Assembly (NCBI GenBank): GCA_900546255.1
Contig: URCB01000005.1
Location: 6,723 to 70,722, forward strand
Origin: an uncultured Eubacteriales bacterium
Lineage (GTDB): Bacteria; Bacillota; Clostridia; Oscillospirales; Oscillospiraceae
Direction of reading: 5' to 3'
DNA length: 64,000 nt
The notes beneath the pieces are model-generated. The model was not told where the DNA came from and ran no database searches. It saw only the letters and a program-made list of their open reading frames with translations. Numbering within the stretch: the stretch's first letter is position 1; each line of letters starts with the position of its first letter. This document shows, one piece after another, positions 32,978 to 41,448 of this stretch. A program made the translations under genes and the position numbers.

Positions 32978-33757
32978 TTATGTGGGGTTTGGGCCCTCTG
33001 ACGGGGTGATCCAAGGGTTGTCCATCCCCCCGTCCAGGTGAATGTTTCCCCGGCGGCAAAGTTCCAGCAGGGCCAGAAAGGCCGCCGTCACCTCTGATTT
33101 GCTTCCGCTGGTGCGGACGATATCCTCCCAGCGGAGGGTTCCCTCCCGGTGCAGGCGGGCCAGGAGTTCTTCCGTCTTGCGCTCCACCCGGTAGGGCTCT
33201 GGCCGGACCACCCCCTGGAATGCCTCCAACGGCGGCGGCAGGGCCTTGCGCTGCTTGGCCTGCCAGGCCCCCAGCGCCCGGAGCAGCTCCTCCGGCCGGT
33301 GCTGGTAACGGTAGACCCGCTGGGTAAACTTGGCCTCCGGCCCCTTGGACCAGAAGGCGTTTCCCCGCTGCCAGGCCCCCTCCATCCACGGCAGGACCGC
33401 CTGGACCCGGCAGAAACTGGCCTGCCGCTGCCGGGCCTCCAGGGAGGCGATGAGTTCCTCCATCTCCTCCTGGGCCTGGCGGTCCTCCTCGGAGAGGACC
33501 ATCCGGGTTTTCAGCAGCATCAGGTGGGAGGCCATGGCGATGAACTCCCCCGCCACCTCCAGGTCCAGGGCCCGGCGGGCGGACATCCAGGTGACAAACT
33601 GGTCCAGGATCCCCGCCAGGGGAATGTCCCGGATGGCGATCTGGTTCTTCTTCAGCAGGTGGAGGATGAGGTCCAGGGGGCCCACAAAGTCCTCTGTGGC
33701 CGCAGCCCCTTTCCGGACCACCCCTTTGAGATGATAGACGGGACGCTCCATACTCAT
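32978..33757 (-). CDS. scpA: Chromosome segregation and condensation protein ScpA
   Basis: 259-residue kleisin that bridges the SMC heads. The conserved N-terminus contains DFVGPLDLILHLLKKNQIAIRDIPLA as separate motifs (residues 22-48) and AGEFIAMASHLMLLKTRMVL (about 66-86). The C-terminal winged helix is TAAFLALLELCRRGNI. The start at 33757 overlaps the M50 protease stop (ATGA). It works with ScpB downstream. Confidence 0.94.
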   Translation of the reverse strand: MSMERPVYHLKGVVRKGAAATEDFVGPLDLILHLLKKNQIAIRDIPLAGILDQFVTWMSARRALDLEVAGEFIAMASHLMLLKTRMVLSEEDRQAQEEMEELIASLEARQRQASFCRVQAVLPWMEGAWQRGNAFWSKGPEAKFTQRVYRYQHRPEELLRALGAWQAKQRKALPPPLEAFQGVVRPEPYRVERKTEELLARLHREGTLRWEDIVRTSGSKSEVTAAFLALLELCRRGNIHLDGGMDNPWITPSEGPNPT

Positions 33758-34449
33758 ACCAGCAGGGAGAGGACCGCCTGGAACATCCCATTGGCCCCCT
33801 GGAGCATCCAGTCGACCAGCACACGCCGGGCGGTGCCCAGGAAGCCGTCAAACACCCCGAACCACAGGGCGACCATCAGGATAAACATGCCGTACCGCTC
33901 CAGCTGCATCCACCGGTAGTACCACCGGTCGGGGAGGAACATGGCCACCACCTTGGACCCGTCCAGCGGCGGGAAAGGGATGAGGTTGAAGATGCCCAGG
34001 CCGATGTTCAGGCTCACCATCAGGGCAAAAAAGTCCAGCCAGAGGGTGAGGCCCGCCGTCTCCCCCCGCACTGCCGCCACGGCGGACAAAGCCCCCAGGG
34101 CCAGGGCGGAGAGGTATGCCATGAGTAGGTTCGACAGGGGGCCGGCCAGGGCGGTGATGGCCATCCCGCCCTTGGGGTTCTTAAAATACCGGGGGTCCAC
34201 CGGCACGGGCTTGGCCCAACCGAAGCCCACCACCACCATCATCAAAAGGCCGAAGGGGTCCAGGTGGCGGAGAGGGTTCAGGGAGAGGCGATGGTTGCGT
34301 TTGGCGGTGGGGTCCCCCAACCAATAGGCTGCCAGGCCGTGGCACACCTCGTGGACCACCAGGCACAGCAGGACCACCACGACCCGCAGGGCCATGGCGC
34401 CCAGGCTGGACCAGTCCACCCCCTGGGCCAATTGTGAAAACATGCCCAT
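33754..34449 (-). CDS. Site-2-protease-like M50 family membrane metalloprotease
   Basis: 231-residue polytopic protein of the YwhC/FtsH-like rhomboid-independent M50B group. The first metal motif is HEVCHG (HExxH, residues 34-38) and the second NLIPFPPLDG near residue 147 supplies the third ligand. About five hydrophobic spans. It is the first gene of the scpAB operon, a conserved position in Firmicutes. The natural substrate is unknown. Confidence 0.9.
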   Translation of the reverse strand: MGMFSQLAQGVDWSSLGAMALRVVVVLLCLVVHEVCHGLAAYWLGDPTAKRNHRLSLNPLRHLDPFGLLMMVVVGFGWAKPVPVDPRYFKNPKGGMAITALAGPLSNLLMAYLSALALGALSAVAAVRGETAGLTLWLDFFALMVSLNIGLGIFNLIPFPPLDGSKVVAMFLPDRWYYRWMQLERYGMFILMVALWFGVFDGFLGTARRVLVDWMLQGANGMFQAVLSLLV

Positions 34450-34526
34450 ATTCGGTCTCCTTCTGTCAGTATGCCAAAAACGGCGGGTTTCACCCGCCGG
34501 GGCAGGTGCTTTCTTGTTGATAGGGA

Positions 34527-34555
34527 ATTATACCAAAAAAACGCCCATCTGGCAA
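34527..34555 (-). promoter_or_regulatory. Promoter of the M50-scpAB-gerW operon
   Basis: Minus-strand TTGCCA, 17-bp spacer, TATAAT with TGG extension, about 80 bp before the M50 start and divergent from the next promoter. Confidence 0.75.
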
Positions 34556-34595
34556 GCCGCCGGCCAGCCGCCCGGCCTTCTTTAGAGCCTTTCCC

Positions 34596-34624
34596 TTGTG
34601 ACAAAACCGCCCTTGTGTTACAAT
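34596..34624 (+). promoter_or_regulatory. Promoter of the P-loop gene/lipoprotein/dpaL unit
   Basis: TTGTGA, 17-bp spacer, TACAAT; start codon 40 bp downstream. Confidence 0.6.
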
Positions 34625-34663
34625 ATTCTCCCCATCATCCCCAGAGAAGCATTGGAGGCGCGT

Positions 34664-35227
34664 ATGATTTTCCTGATCACAGGAGCTTCCCACACGGGAA
34701 AAACTTGGCTGGCCCAGCGGCTTTTGGAGGGGTACCACATCCCTTACCTCTCCGTCGACCTGCTGAAAATGGGGCTCATCCGCAGTGGGCAAACCGCCCT
34801 CTCCCCGGAAGAGGACGCTGCACTGGAGGCCTACCTCTGGCCCATTCTGCGGGAGATCCTTCACACAGCCCTGGAGAACCGGCAGCACCTCATCGTCGAA
34901 GGGGGATACCTCCCCTTTCGTTGGCGGGAGGATTTCACCCCCCAAGACCTGGCGCACATCCGCTTCTGCTGCCTGGTGATGAGCCCGAACTACCTCAAAA
35001 CCCACTTTTCCCACGTCAAAGCCTACGCCAACGTCATTGAGCAGCGCAAGGACGACACCTGGTTCACCTTGGAAACCGCTTTGGCCGAGAACCAGCAGTA
35101 CCTGGACGGGTGCCGGAAACACGGCCTGCCCTACCTTTGGATTGACACCCACTATCCCGCCGACCTGGATCCGGCCCACCTGTTCGGCCTGGAGGACGGG
35201 CTGCTGCCCGAAGCGGGACCCCAATGA
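34664..35227 (+). CDS. P-loop NTPase, kinase-like
   Basis: 187 residues. The N-terminus MIFLITGASHTGKTWLAQRL carries a Walker A GASHTGKT (residues 7-14). VDLLKMGLI near residue 33 and LIVEGGYLPF near 84 look like the Walker B and NMP-binding parts of adenylate-kinase-like or shikimate-kinase-like folds. The substrate is not recognisable. GGAGG precedes the ATG closely. The lipoprotein gene follows after 41 bp and then dpaL, so it may belong to the same transcript. Confidence 0.7.
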   Translation: MIFLITGASHTGKTWLAQRLLEGYHIPYLSVDLLKMGLIRSGQTALSPEEDAALEAYLWPILREILHTALENRQHLIVEGGYLPFRWREDFTPQDLAHIRFCCLVMSPNYLKTHFSHVKAYANVIEQRKDDTWFTLETALAENQQYLDGCRKHGLPYLWIDTHYPADLDPAHLFGLEDGLLPEAGPQ

Positions 35228-35268
35228 TGGGACCGGCCCATCGCCCACCAGAAAGGAGATGCTTTCCC

Positions 35269-36069
35269 ATGGCAAACTATAAACGGCACGCCGCCGCCCT
35301 CCTGCTGGCCCTGGCAGTGGCCGGTGGAGCCGCAGGCTGCGGGGCCCCTTCTGCTTCCACAGAAGCCCCCACCCAGGACGCGCCGGTGTCTGAAACGACC
35401 CAACCCCCAGCGTGGACCGCCTGGGACCCAGTCGCTGTCACCACCAATGCCGCAGGGGAGCGGTGTTTCGCCCTCTCCGCCCAGACCTTTCTCCAGCGGT
35501 ACAACACCCTCTGGGCTGCAGACTGGGGGGAGGACCTTTTGCCCGCCCTGGACCAGTGGACGGACTACGGCGTGGGCACCCTCTCCCGCAACGGCGGGCT
35601 GGAGGGGCGGCAGTACCAAACCCGCCAGGACCCCACCAACTTTGCCGAGCCCTTCCTCGCCCTCTGCCTGACCCAGACGGGGGACCAGGTGATGGAGGTG
35701 GTCGCCGGGTTGGACCAGAAGCATTATGTCCAGGGGCCAGAAACCCTGTTTCAGCGCAAGGCCCTGTACAGCCTCCGGGTGTTCTTCCCGGAGCTGACGG
35801 AGGCCGACTTCCAGACCCTCTATGCCCAGCTCTCCCAGGACGCCCAGTATGCGGAAACCTGGGAGACCCCCCTGCCCGCCCGGGTGTTTTACCAAGACGG
35901 CGTGGCCTGCTACCTGCTCCTCCAAATCGGAGAGTATGACCAGCTCCACGTCCGGGCGGCGGACCAGGCCCTGCTGGACCAGTGGCAGGCCGCCGGGGTG
36001 GAAATCATCCAGGGCTTCCCCACCACAGACGGCAGTACCGCCGGAGAGAAAGGAGACCACACAACATGA
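35269..36069 (+). CDS. Lipoprotein of unknown function
   Basis: 266 residues. The N-terminus has an 18-residue hydrophobic stretch and a lipobox ending in AAGC (Cys about residue 24), then a Thr/Pro/Glu-rich linker to about residue 50. The remaining globular domain has no family I recognise; it contains FLQRYNTLW, FAEPFLALCLTQ and LRVFFPELTEADFQTLYAQL. The start at 35269 follows AAAGGAG. Its stop overlaps the dpaL start (ATGA), so the two are translationally coupled, an unusual link between a surface lipoprotein and a cytosolic lyase. Confidence 0.75.
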   Translation: MANYKRHAAALLLALAVAGGAAGCGAPSASTEAPTQDAPVSETTQPPAWTAWDPVAVTTNAAGERCFALSAQTFLQRYNTLWAADWGEDLLPALDQWTDYGVGTLSRNGGLEGRQYQTRQDPTNFAEPFLALCLTQTGDQVMEVVAGLDQKHYVQGPETLFQRKALYSLRVFFPELTEADFQTLYAQLSQDAQYAETWETPLPARVFYQDGVACYLLLQIGEYDQLHVRAADQALLDQWQAAGVEIIQGFPTTDGSTAGEKGDHTT

Positions 36070-37250
36070 CCACCCCCCTTTCCGTATTCCACCACACCCC
36101 CACCGGGCATGTGCCCGCCTTTCTGTCCCCGGCGGCCACGGAAACCGCCTGGGCCTTTCACCACACCCTGCCGGACTATGCCCCCACCCCCCTGGTCCCC
36201 CTGCGGGGCTGGGCCCAGGCCATGGGGGTGAAGGCTGTGTTCGTCAAAGACGAGTCACCCCGGTTTGGCCTGAACGCCTTCAAAGGGCTGGGGGGAATTT
36301 ACGCCTTGGCCCGAGCAGCCGGCCAAGTGCTGGGCCTGCCCGAGGATCTCACCTGGGCGGATCTGCAAACCGAGGCCGCCCGAGACGCCTTGGCCAAGGT
36401 GGAATTTGTCACCGCCACCGACGGCAACCACGGCCGCGGGGTGGCCTGGGCCGCCCGGCGGCTGGGCTGCCGGGCCCATGTGTACCTCCCCGCCGGTTCC
36501 GTCCCCGCCCGGGCCCAGGCCATTTTGGAGGCCGGCGCTGCCCAGGCGGAGATCCTCCCCCTCTCCTACGACAAGACGGTCCAGTACGCCGCCCGCATGG
36601 CGGAGGCCCACGGCTGGCAGCTCATCCAAGACACCAGCTGGCCCGGGTACGAGGCGGTGCCCACCTGGATCATCCAAGGCTACACCACCATGGCCCGAGA
36701 GGCCGCAGACCAGCTGGCCCAGGCGGGCCACCCCCGCCCCACCCACGTCTTTCTCCAAGCGGGGGTGGGGGCCATGGCCGGGGGCGTGCTGGGCTGCCTG
36801 GCCGCCCGGTATGGGGACCAAGCCCCGGTGTTCGTCTCGGTGGAGCCGGAGGACATCCCCTGCATCTACCGCTCGGCCCTGACGGGAGACGGCCAGCCCC
36901 ACACCGTGGCAGGCGAGGCCGGAACCATCATGGCAGGGCTCAACTGCGGCACCCCCTGCTCCCTCACCTGGCCGGTGCTCCGAGACGGGGTCACCTGGTA
37001 CTTCGCCTGCCCGGATGCTGTGGCCGAGGCCGGCATGCGCCGGTTGGGCCGTCCCCTTCCCGGGGACCAGGCGGTGGTCTCCGGGGAGAGCGGCGCGGTG
37101 ACGGCCGGGCTGCTGGATTGGCTCACCACCCGCCCGGATCCGGCGGACCTCCGGCAGCGGATGGGGCTGGACGGGGAGAGCGTGGTCCTCCTCTTCAGCA
37201 CCGAGGGGGACACCGACCCCGACCACTACCGCCAGGTCCTCTGCGATTGA
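36066..37250 (+). CDS. dpaL: Diaminopropionate ammonia-lyase
   Basis: 394-residue PLP enzyme that converts 2,3-diaminopropionate to pyruvate and ammonia. Family marks: FGLNAFKGLGG (PLP lysine, about residue 70), TATDGNHGRGVAWAARRLG (about 117), GVGAMAGGVLGCL (about 236, phosphate-binding glycine loop) and LFSTEGDTDP near the C-terminus. Length is normal. It could let the cell use diaminopropionate or D-serine as a carbon and nitrogen source. The ATG at 36066 overlaps the lipoprotein stop. Confidence 0.9.
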   Translation: MTTPLSVFHHTPTGHVPAFLSPAATETAWAFHHTLPDYAPTPLVPLRGWAQAMGVKAVFVKDESPRFGLNAFKGLGGIYALARAAGQVLGLPEDLTWADLQTEAARDALAKVEFVTATDGNHGRGVAWAARRLGCRAHVYLPAGSVPARAQAILEAGAAQAEILPLSYDKTVQYAARMAEAHGWQLIQDTSWPGYEAVPTWIIQGYTTMAREAADQLAQAGHPRPTHVFLQAGVGAMAGGVLGCLAARYGDQAPVFVSVEPEDIPCIYRSALTGDGQPHTVAGEAGTIMAGLNCGTPCSLTWPVLRDGVTWYFACPDAVAEAGMRRLGRPLPGDQAVVSGESGAVTAGLLDWLTTRPDPADLRQRMGLDGESVVLLFSTEGDTDPDHYRQVLCD

Positions 37251-37274
37251 CAAATGGAAAAAACGTGGTATGGT
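37247..37274 (+). promoter_or_regulatory. Promoter of the 37.3 kb small membrane protein gene
   Basis: TTGACA overlaps the dpaL stop codon, then a 16-bp spacer and TATGGT. The start codon is 44 bp further on. Confidence 0.55.
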
Positions 37275-37317
37275 ATAGAAAGAACCATTCCCTACCCAGT
37301 TGACAGGAGGAAACACC

Positions 37318-37635
37318 ATGGCAAAGAAACGGAAATGGGGCCCTGTGCTGGCCTTTGGCGCTGTCACCGCCATCCTGGGTGGCCTCGCGGCCTATAAGCA
37401 CCGGAAGGAGATCGAGCGGACCCTCCAGGAGATCGCCGACCAGATGGACGCCTGGGACGGGAGCGAGGAATTCTTCCACGACGAAGACACCATCGTCCAC
37501 TCGGTAAACGACACCCCGGAGGAGCAACCCGACGCCCCCCAGGACGAGGCCGAGGAAACCGCTGCCGACGAGAGCGACTTTGTGGACAGCGAGGATGCCC
37601 CCCAGCCCGACCCGGAGGCAGCTCCGGAAGCCTGA
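37318..37635 (+). CDS. Small single-span membrane protein with acidic tail
   Basis: 105 residues, not a family I can name. A basic start (MAKKRKW) leads into one hydrophobic segment (GPVLAFGAVTAILGGLAAY, residues 8-26), followed by a short helix (EIERTLQEIADQMDAW) and a strongly acidic, disordered-looking tail rich in Asp, Glu, Pro and Ala. The topology is probably N-in with the tail outside, or a short anchor with a cytosolic tail. GGAGGAAACACC precedes the ATG. It has its own promoter and a strong hairpin follows. Confidence 0.72.
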   Translation: MAKKRKWGPVLAFGAVTAILGGLAAYKHRKEIERTLQEIADQMDAWDGSEEFFHDEDTIVHSVNDTPEEQPDAPQDEAEETAADESDFVDSEDAPQPDPEAAPEA

Positions 37636-37646
37636 GCGCCTATGCC

Positions 37647-37673
37647 GCCCTCTGCCCCCACCGGGCAGAGGGC
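37647..37673 (+). terminator. GC-rich hairpin between small membrane gene and GNAT gene
   Basis: Perfect 11-bp stem GCCCTCTGCCC / GGGCAGAGGGC with a 5-nt loop. The T run comes only after an 8-nt gap (ATCTTTTT), so termination may be partial. It overlaps an apparent earlier start for the GNAT gene and argues for the start at 37714. Confidence 0.6.
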
Positions 37674-37713
37674 CGCTGCATCTTTTTCCTTGGGTGAGGA
37701 GGGAAACACCACC

Positions 37714-38205
37714 GTGGACATTGTCATTCAGCCGGCCTACCAGCAGCTGGAGGCCGTAAAAGCCTTACTGCTGGAGTACACCAGCATGCTGTTGGAGCAG
37801 AACCCCGCCGCCGCAGGCAGCTGCTTGCAGCGGCAGAATTTCGAAGGGGAGCTGGCCAACCTGGCAGAGAAGTACGGCGCCCCCCAGGGCCGCCTCTACC
37901 TGATCCGGGTGGACGGCGCACCGGCCGGGTGCGCGGCCATGAAACGGCTGGACCGGTACCGTTGCGAGCTCAAGCGCCTGTACATCCGCCCCCCGTTCCG
38001 GGGCCAGGGCCTGGCCCGGCGGCTGGTGGAACAGCTCCTGACCGACGCCCGGGAGGAGGGGTACGAGGCCATGCTGCTGGACACCTTCCCCTTCCTCTCC
38101 CAAGCCATCCGGCTGTACCGCGCCCTGGGCTTCTACGAGATTCCCCGATACAACAGCTTCGGGAGGAGCCTTATCTACATGCAAAAAGATCTGAAACCGG
38201 CATAA
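37714..38205 (+). CDS. GNAT-family N-acetyltransferase
   Basis: 163 residues. The acetyl-CoA pyrophosphate loop is RGQGLARRLVEQLL (about residues 92-105) after the beta strand CELKRLYIRPPFRG; the end ALGFYEIPRYN is typical of GNAT. The acceptor is unknown. The GTG at 37714 follows GGAGGG at usual spacing, while the ATG at 37642 has no site and lies in a hairpin. A terminator follows. Confidence 0.85.
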   Translation: MDIVIQPAYQQLEAVKALLLEYTSMLLEQNPAAAGSCLQRQNFEGELANLAEKYGAPQGRLYLIRVDGAPAGCAAMKRLDRYRCELKRLYIRPPFRGQGLARRLVEQLLTDAREEGYEAMLLDTFPFLSQAIRLYRALGFYEIPRYNSFGRSLIYMQKDLKPA

Positions 38206-38235
38206 CGGCAGAGCCTAGCGGCTCTGCCGTTTTTT
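38204..38235 (+). terminator. Terminator of the GNAT gene
   Basis: 12-bp perfect stem AACGGCAGAGCC / GGCTCTGCCGTT with loop TAGC and six T. Confidence 0.9.
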
Positions 38236-38247
38236 CTCCAAGGGATC

Positions 38248-38937
38248 CTACTCCGGCGGCCTTTTCCGCCGGGCCAGGGCCTGCAGCCCCTTTCCGCCGT
38301 AGTGGGCCAGCCAGACGAGCAGCCCCAGGATGGCCAGATAGTCCAGGAAGAACCCCACCGCCGGCTGGGCCGCGTCGAAAAAGACAACGTGGGCCTGGGC
38401 GGACAGGTACAGGGGAAGCTGGTGGTACCAAAACGTATACCCCCCATACCCCGCCACCGCCAGGCCAAGCAGACGCCAGACCCACCGGGCAGCGGGGCGC
38501 GCCGGCAGAGCGGTCTGCCGCCGAATCTGGCCCAGGATGGCCCCCCAATGGAGTCCCAGATGGAGGGCCATCAAAACCAGCCCCCAAAACGAGGCCAGGA
38601 TGTGCAGCGGCTGGGCCCAGGACCGGCCCCCGGAAATCGGCAGGAAGGCAAACACTGTCTGGGACAGGACCACCCCGCTCACTATGGTCCCCACCATGGC
38701 CAGAAGCAGAAGCAGGTTGACCACCAGCTGGCACACCCGGAAGGGCGTGTACCGCTCCCGGAACAGCCGCCGGTGCCACGAGGCGTTCAGGGCATGGTGG
38801 GCCACCCAGAGGGCAAACATCCCCGCCCCCAGCCATTCGTGGGCGGTCTCCCCGGTGATTTGCCGGGCCATCAGCAGCAGAAGGAGGAGGGTCATGGCCA
38901 GGTCGACGCTGCGCTTCCCTATGGTTTTCGGTTGCAT
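38248..38937 (-). CDS. DUF4405 membrane protein (cytochrome b-like four-helix type)
   Basis: 229 residues with about five to six hydrophobic spans. Histidines sit in membrane helices: HEWLGAGMFALWVAHHALN (residues 33-51), PLHILASFWGLVLMALHLGLHWG (about 110-132), and the DUF4405 family is thought to bind haem through such residues. It is the last gene of the EFR1-SDR-flavodoxin operon, 31 bp after the flavodoxin stop, so a role in passing electrons across the membrane is a fair inference. The ribosome site is weak. Confidence 0.82.
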   Translation of the reverse strand: MQPKTIGKRSVDLAMTLLLLLLMARQITGETAHEWLGAGMFALWVAHHALNASWHRRLFRERYTPFRVCQLVVNLLLLLAMVGTIVSGVVLSQTVFAFLPISGGRSWAQPLHILASFWGLVLMALHLGLHWGAILGQIRRQTALPARPAARWVWRLLGLAVAGYGGYTFWYHQLPLYLSAQAHVVFFDAAQPAVGFFLDYLAILGLLVWLAHYGGKGLQALARRKRPPE

Positions 38938-38968
38938 CCGCGTTCACCGCCTTCTCGGTAGAGGCAGG

Positions 38969-39646
38969 TCAGGGGGTGAGCCCCGCCACCCATTGGGACA
39001 CCGCTTCGGGGGCCTGGGGCACGTCGTTGCGGGAGATGGCCAGCCCATCCTCCACCACCGTGGCGCCGGGCTGCAGGTCCGCAATGGTCTGCACCGTCCG
39101 GGAGAAGCTGCTTCCCCCGTGGGCGGTAAAGGGGAGGATGGTTTTCCCGCTGAAATCGTAGGTCTCCAGGAAGGTGTACAGCGGCATGGGCAGGTCCGAG
39201 TTCCAATTGGGATAGCCCAGGAAGATCACGTCATACTGGTCCAGGTTCTCCAGCTGGGTGGCCAGGGCAGGTCTGGCCCCGTCGCTCCGCTCCTGGTAGG
39301 CGAATTCCAGCAGGGCATCGTGGCTGCCGGGATAGGTCTGGACGGTTTCAATGGGGAACAGGTCCCCGCCGGTCTCCCCTTGGAGCAGCTGGGCCAGGTA
39401 CTGGTTGTTGCCCAGCACCGTTCCGTCCACCACCACCCGGCTGGCCCCGCTGACGGTGTCCACCCCGTCGGTCTCTGGGACGGAGAAATAGGCGATCAGG
39501 ATGCGGTCTCCCGACGGGAGGCCTTCGGACAGGGAGGCAGTGGCCGGGGCAGTCTGGCCGGTGCCGCCGGTGGCGGGGGTGCTTCCGCAGGCGGCCAGGG
39601 TGAGGGCCAAGCCGGCGGCCAGCAAGCGTGCGGTCCATCGTTTCAT
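38969..39646 (-). CDS. Flavodoxin-fold lipoprotein
   Basis: 225 residues. A lipoprotein signal (LAAGLALTLAACGS, Cys about residue 20) and a Thr/Ala-rich linker precede a flavodoxin domain: ILIAYFSVPETDGVDTV (about 49-65), YDVIFLGYPNWNSDLPMPLYTFLE (about 140-165, the isoalloxazine loop) and ILPFTAHGGSSF. It is anchored outside the membrane, unlike classical flavodoxins. Start at 39646 follows AAGGAG. It sits between the SDR gene and the DUF4405 gene. Confidence 0.88.
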   Translation of the reverse strand: MKRWTARLLAAGLALTLAACGSTPATGGTGQTAPATASLSEGLPSGDRILIAYFSVPETDGVDTVSGASRVVVDGTVLGNNQYLAQLLQGETGGDLFPIETVQTYPGSHDALLEFAYQERSDGARPALATQLENLDQYDVIFLGYPNWNSDLPMPLYTFLETYDFSGKTILPFTAHGGSSFSRTVQTIADLQPGATVVEDGLAISRNDVPQAPEAVSQWVAGLTP

Positions 39647-39671
39647 CGTATCGGACTCCTTTCCAGTGCGG

Positions 39672-40535
39672 TCAAAGGGCGTCTGGTGGGAAGGCCGTCT
39701 GCCGGCTCTTCTCCACCCAAGGTTCCATAGCGGCGATGTGGGCCTGGGTGGTCTGGGTGTACACTTCCCAGGCGTCCGCCCCCAAAACCAGGCGGAAGGG
39801 GGGCTGGGGCCCCTGGAGGGCCTCCAACACCAGCCGGGCCCCCTGATCCGGGTCCCCCGGCTGGGTGCCGTGGCTGTGGTCATGCTCGATCCGGCGGCGC
39901 CCGGCGGTCTCGGCGTAATCCGCGATGGCCTTCTCCGCCTGCCGGAGGGAACGGCCGGAGAAATCCGTCCGGAAGGCCCCCGGTTCCACCACCATCACCT
40001 GGATGCCCAGGGGGGCCACCTCCTTCTCCAACGCGCTGGACAGGCCCTCCAAGGCGCATTTGGAGGCCCCATAGTACCCGGAACCGGGGAAGGTGTTCAC
40101 CGCCGCAATGGAGGAGATGTTGACAATGGCCCCCGCCCGCTGCCGGCGCATGTGGGGGAGTACCGCCTGGATGAGGGCCACGGGGCCAAAGAAGTTGGTC
40201 TGGAAGAGGCGGTCCACCTCCTCCGGGGTCCCCTCCTCCACGGCGGCCCGGTAGCCGTAGCCGGCGTTGTTGATGAGGCCGTCAATACGGCCCAAGGTGC
40301 CGATGACGTGGTCCACCACCTGCTGGATCTGGTCCCGGCGCGTCACGTCCAGGGCCAGGGGCATCACCTGCCCGGGGTGCTGGGCCTGGAGTAGGCGCAG
40401 CGTCTCCGGGTCCCGGGCGGTGGCCACGGCGATGTCCCCCCGGGCCACAATGGCACGGACAAAACTCCGGCCCAGACCGGAAGAGCATCCGGTCACCAGC
40501 CAGACCTTCTGACTGGCATTGCCTCCCATGGTCAT
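39672..40535 (-). CDS. Short-chain dehydrogenase/reductase
   Basis: 287 residues of the classical SDR fold. The cofactor motif TGCSSGLGRS (TGxxxGxG) is at residues 15-24, NNAGYG near 92, the catalytic Ser in NISSIAAV near 140 and YGASK (YxxxK) near 156. The substrate is unknown; sequence is close to the oxidoreductases that act on small carbonyls. It overlaps EFR1 by ATGA and starts after AGGAGGG. It is part of the MerR-controlled redox operon. Confidence 0.9.
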   Translation of the reverse strand: MTMGGNASQKVWLVTGCSSGLGRSFVRAIVARGDIAVATARDPETLRLLQAQHPGQVMPLALDVTRRDQIQQVVDHVIGTLGRIDGLINNAGYGYRAAVEEGTPEEVDRLFQTNFFGPVALIQAVLPHMRRQRAGAIVNISSIAAVNTFPGSGYYGASKCALEGLSSALEKEVAPLGIQVMVVEPGAFRTDFSGRSLRQAEKAIADYAETAGRRRIEHDHSHGTQPGDPDQGARLVLEALQGPQPPFRLVLGADAWEVYTQTTQAHIAAMEPWVEKSRQTAFPPDAL

Positions 40536-41335
40536 ACGCGCCCTCCTTCCGTCTCCGCGGACCCGGCACAGCCGGGCTGCTGGTTGGCCTGGATGAGTTC
40601 CTGCAAGGTGACATGGGGGTTGCGGTACCGGGCGCTGGGGTTCTTCTCCGGCACAGTCAGCTGGACCGCTTTGCGGGGGCAGACGTGGGCGCAGGCCAGG
40701 CAGGTCTGACAGCGGCCGGGAACATGCTCTGCCCGGTCCTCCACCAGCCGGATGGAGGCGGAGGGGCAGACCCGCTGGCAGATGCCGCAGCCGATGCAGT
40801 CCTGGCTCACCCGCAGGAGATGCTGCCAGGCATCCGGCGGGGCCAGGCGCATTCCGGCCAGAAACTCCTGGTGGGCTGCCCGGTCTGCCTCGGTAACCGG
40901 GGCAATCCACGCCACCTTTTGAGCCACGTCGGTTTGGATGGCGGCTAGCTGTTCCTCCACATGCTTGTCCTTGCGCTGCTCCTCCTCCATGTCAAAGGCG
41001 GGTAGCCAATTGTCCACCATGTGGACGAGGTTGATGTAGCGGACGGGAATGCCGCAGCGGGCACACAGTTCCTGGGCCAGCTCCGCCGCGCCTCCGTGGC
41101 GGTTGCCATAGGTGAGGATCATGTAGAAATATGGCGTCTGGAAGGTGGCCTTCTCCAGAAATTCCCGCACCATGGCCGGGACCTCATGGCCGTAGATGGG
41201 GGCCACGATGCCAATCCGGTCGTCGGAAAAGGTCAGATCCTCCCGATGCATCACCTGGGGGATGCTGATGGGTTGGCGCTCCAACCCCTTGGCCACGTAC
41301 AGGCTGTTGCCGGTACCGGTAAAATAGAATAGCAT
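40532..41335 (-). CDS. EFR1-family ferrodoxin (flavodoxin plus two 4Fe-4S clusters)
   Basis: 267 residues. The flavodoxin-like N-terminus begins MLFYFTGTGNSLYVAK, with APIYGHEVPAMV near residue 65 and GNRHGGAAEL near 95. The C-terminal part has two cluster motifs: CIGCGICQRVCP (about 188) and CQTCLACAHVCP (about 213). Such EFR1 proteins are electron carriers in anaerobes. The start at 41335 follows AAGGAGG. It is the first gene of the operon, just downstream of the MerR-type promoter. Confidence 0.92.
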   Translation of the reverse strand: MLFYFTGTGNSLYVAKGLERQPISIPQVMHREDLTFSDDRIGIVAPIYGHEVPAMVREFLEKATFQTPYFYMILTYGNRHGGAAELAQELCARCGIPVRYINLVHMVDNWLPAFDMEEEQRKDKHVEEQLAAIQTDVAQKVAWIAPVTEADRAAHQEFLAGMRLAPPDAWQHLLRVSQDCIGCGICQRVCPSASIRLVEDRAEHVPGRCQTCLACAHVCPRKAVQLTVPEKNPSARYRNPHVTLQELIQANQQPGCAGSAETEGGRV

Positions 41336-41388
41336 ACCATTCCTCCTTTGTATCTGTGGTTGCATTGGGCTGGTTGGTTTGTTATAAT

Positions 41389-41405
41389 CCGGTGGGAACA
41401 ACCGG
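41389..41405. promoter_or_regulatory. Second CCGGT-N7-ACCGG dyad in the MerR intergenic region
   Basis: CCGGT-GGGAACA-ACCGG repeats the dyad of the promoter at 41428-41444. It lies downstream of the EFR1 promoter -10 box, where bound regulator could block or modulate transcription. Confidence 0.55.
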
Positions 41406-41417
41406 TTTTCGCAACCG

Positions 41418-41448
41418 ATTATAATATCCGGTAGTAACCACCGGTCAA
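41418..41448 (-). promoter_or_regulatory. MerR-type promoter of the EFR1-SDR-flavodoxin-DUF4405 operon
   Basis: Minus-strand TTGACC and perfect TATAAT with a 19-bp spacer, the over-long spacing typical of MerR-activated promoters. The dyad CCGGT-N7-ACCGG (41428-41444) sits inside the spacer and edges the -35 box. The divergent gene encodes a MerR protein. Confidence 0.8.

Noticed and set aside
37642..37713. Earlier ATG start for the GNAT gene
   Set aside because: No ribosome site, lies in a strong hairpin, and the added residues do not match the GNAT fold; the GTG at 37714 has a GGAGGG site.
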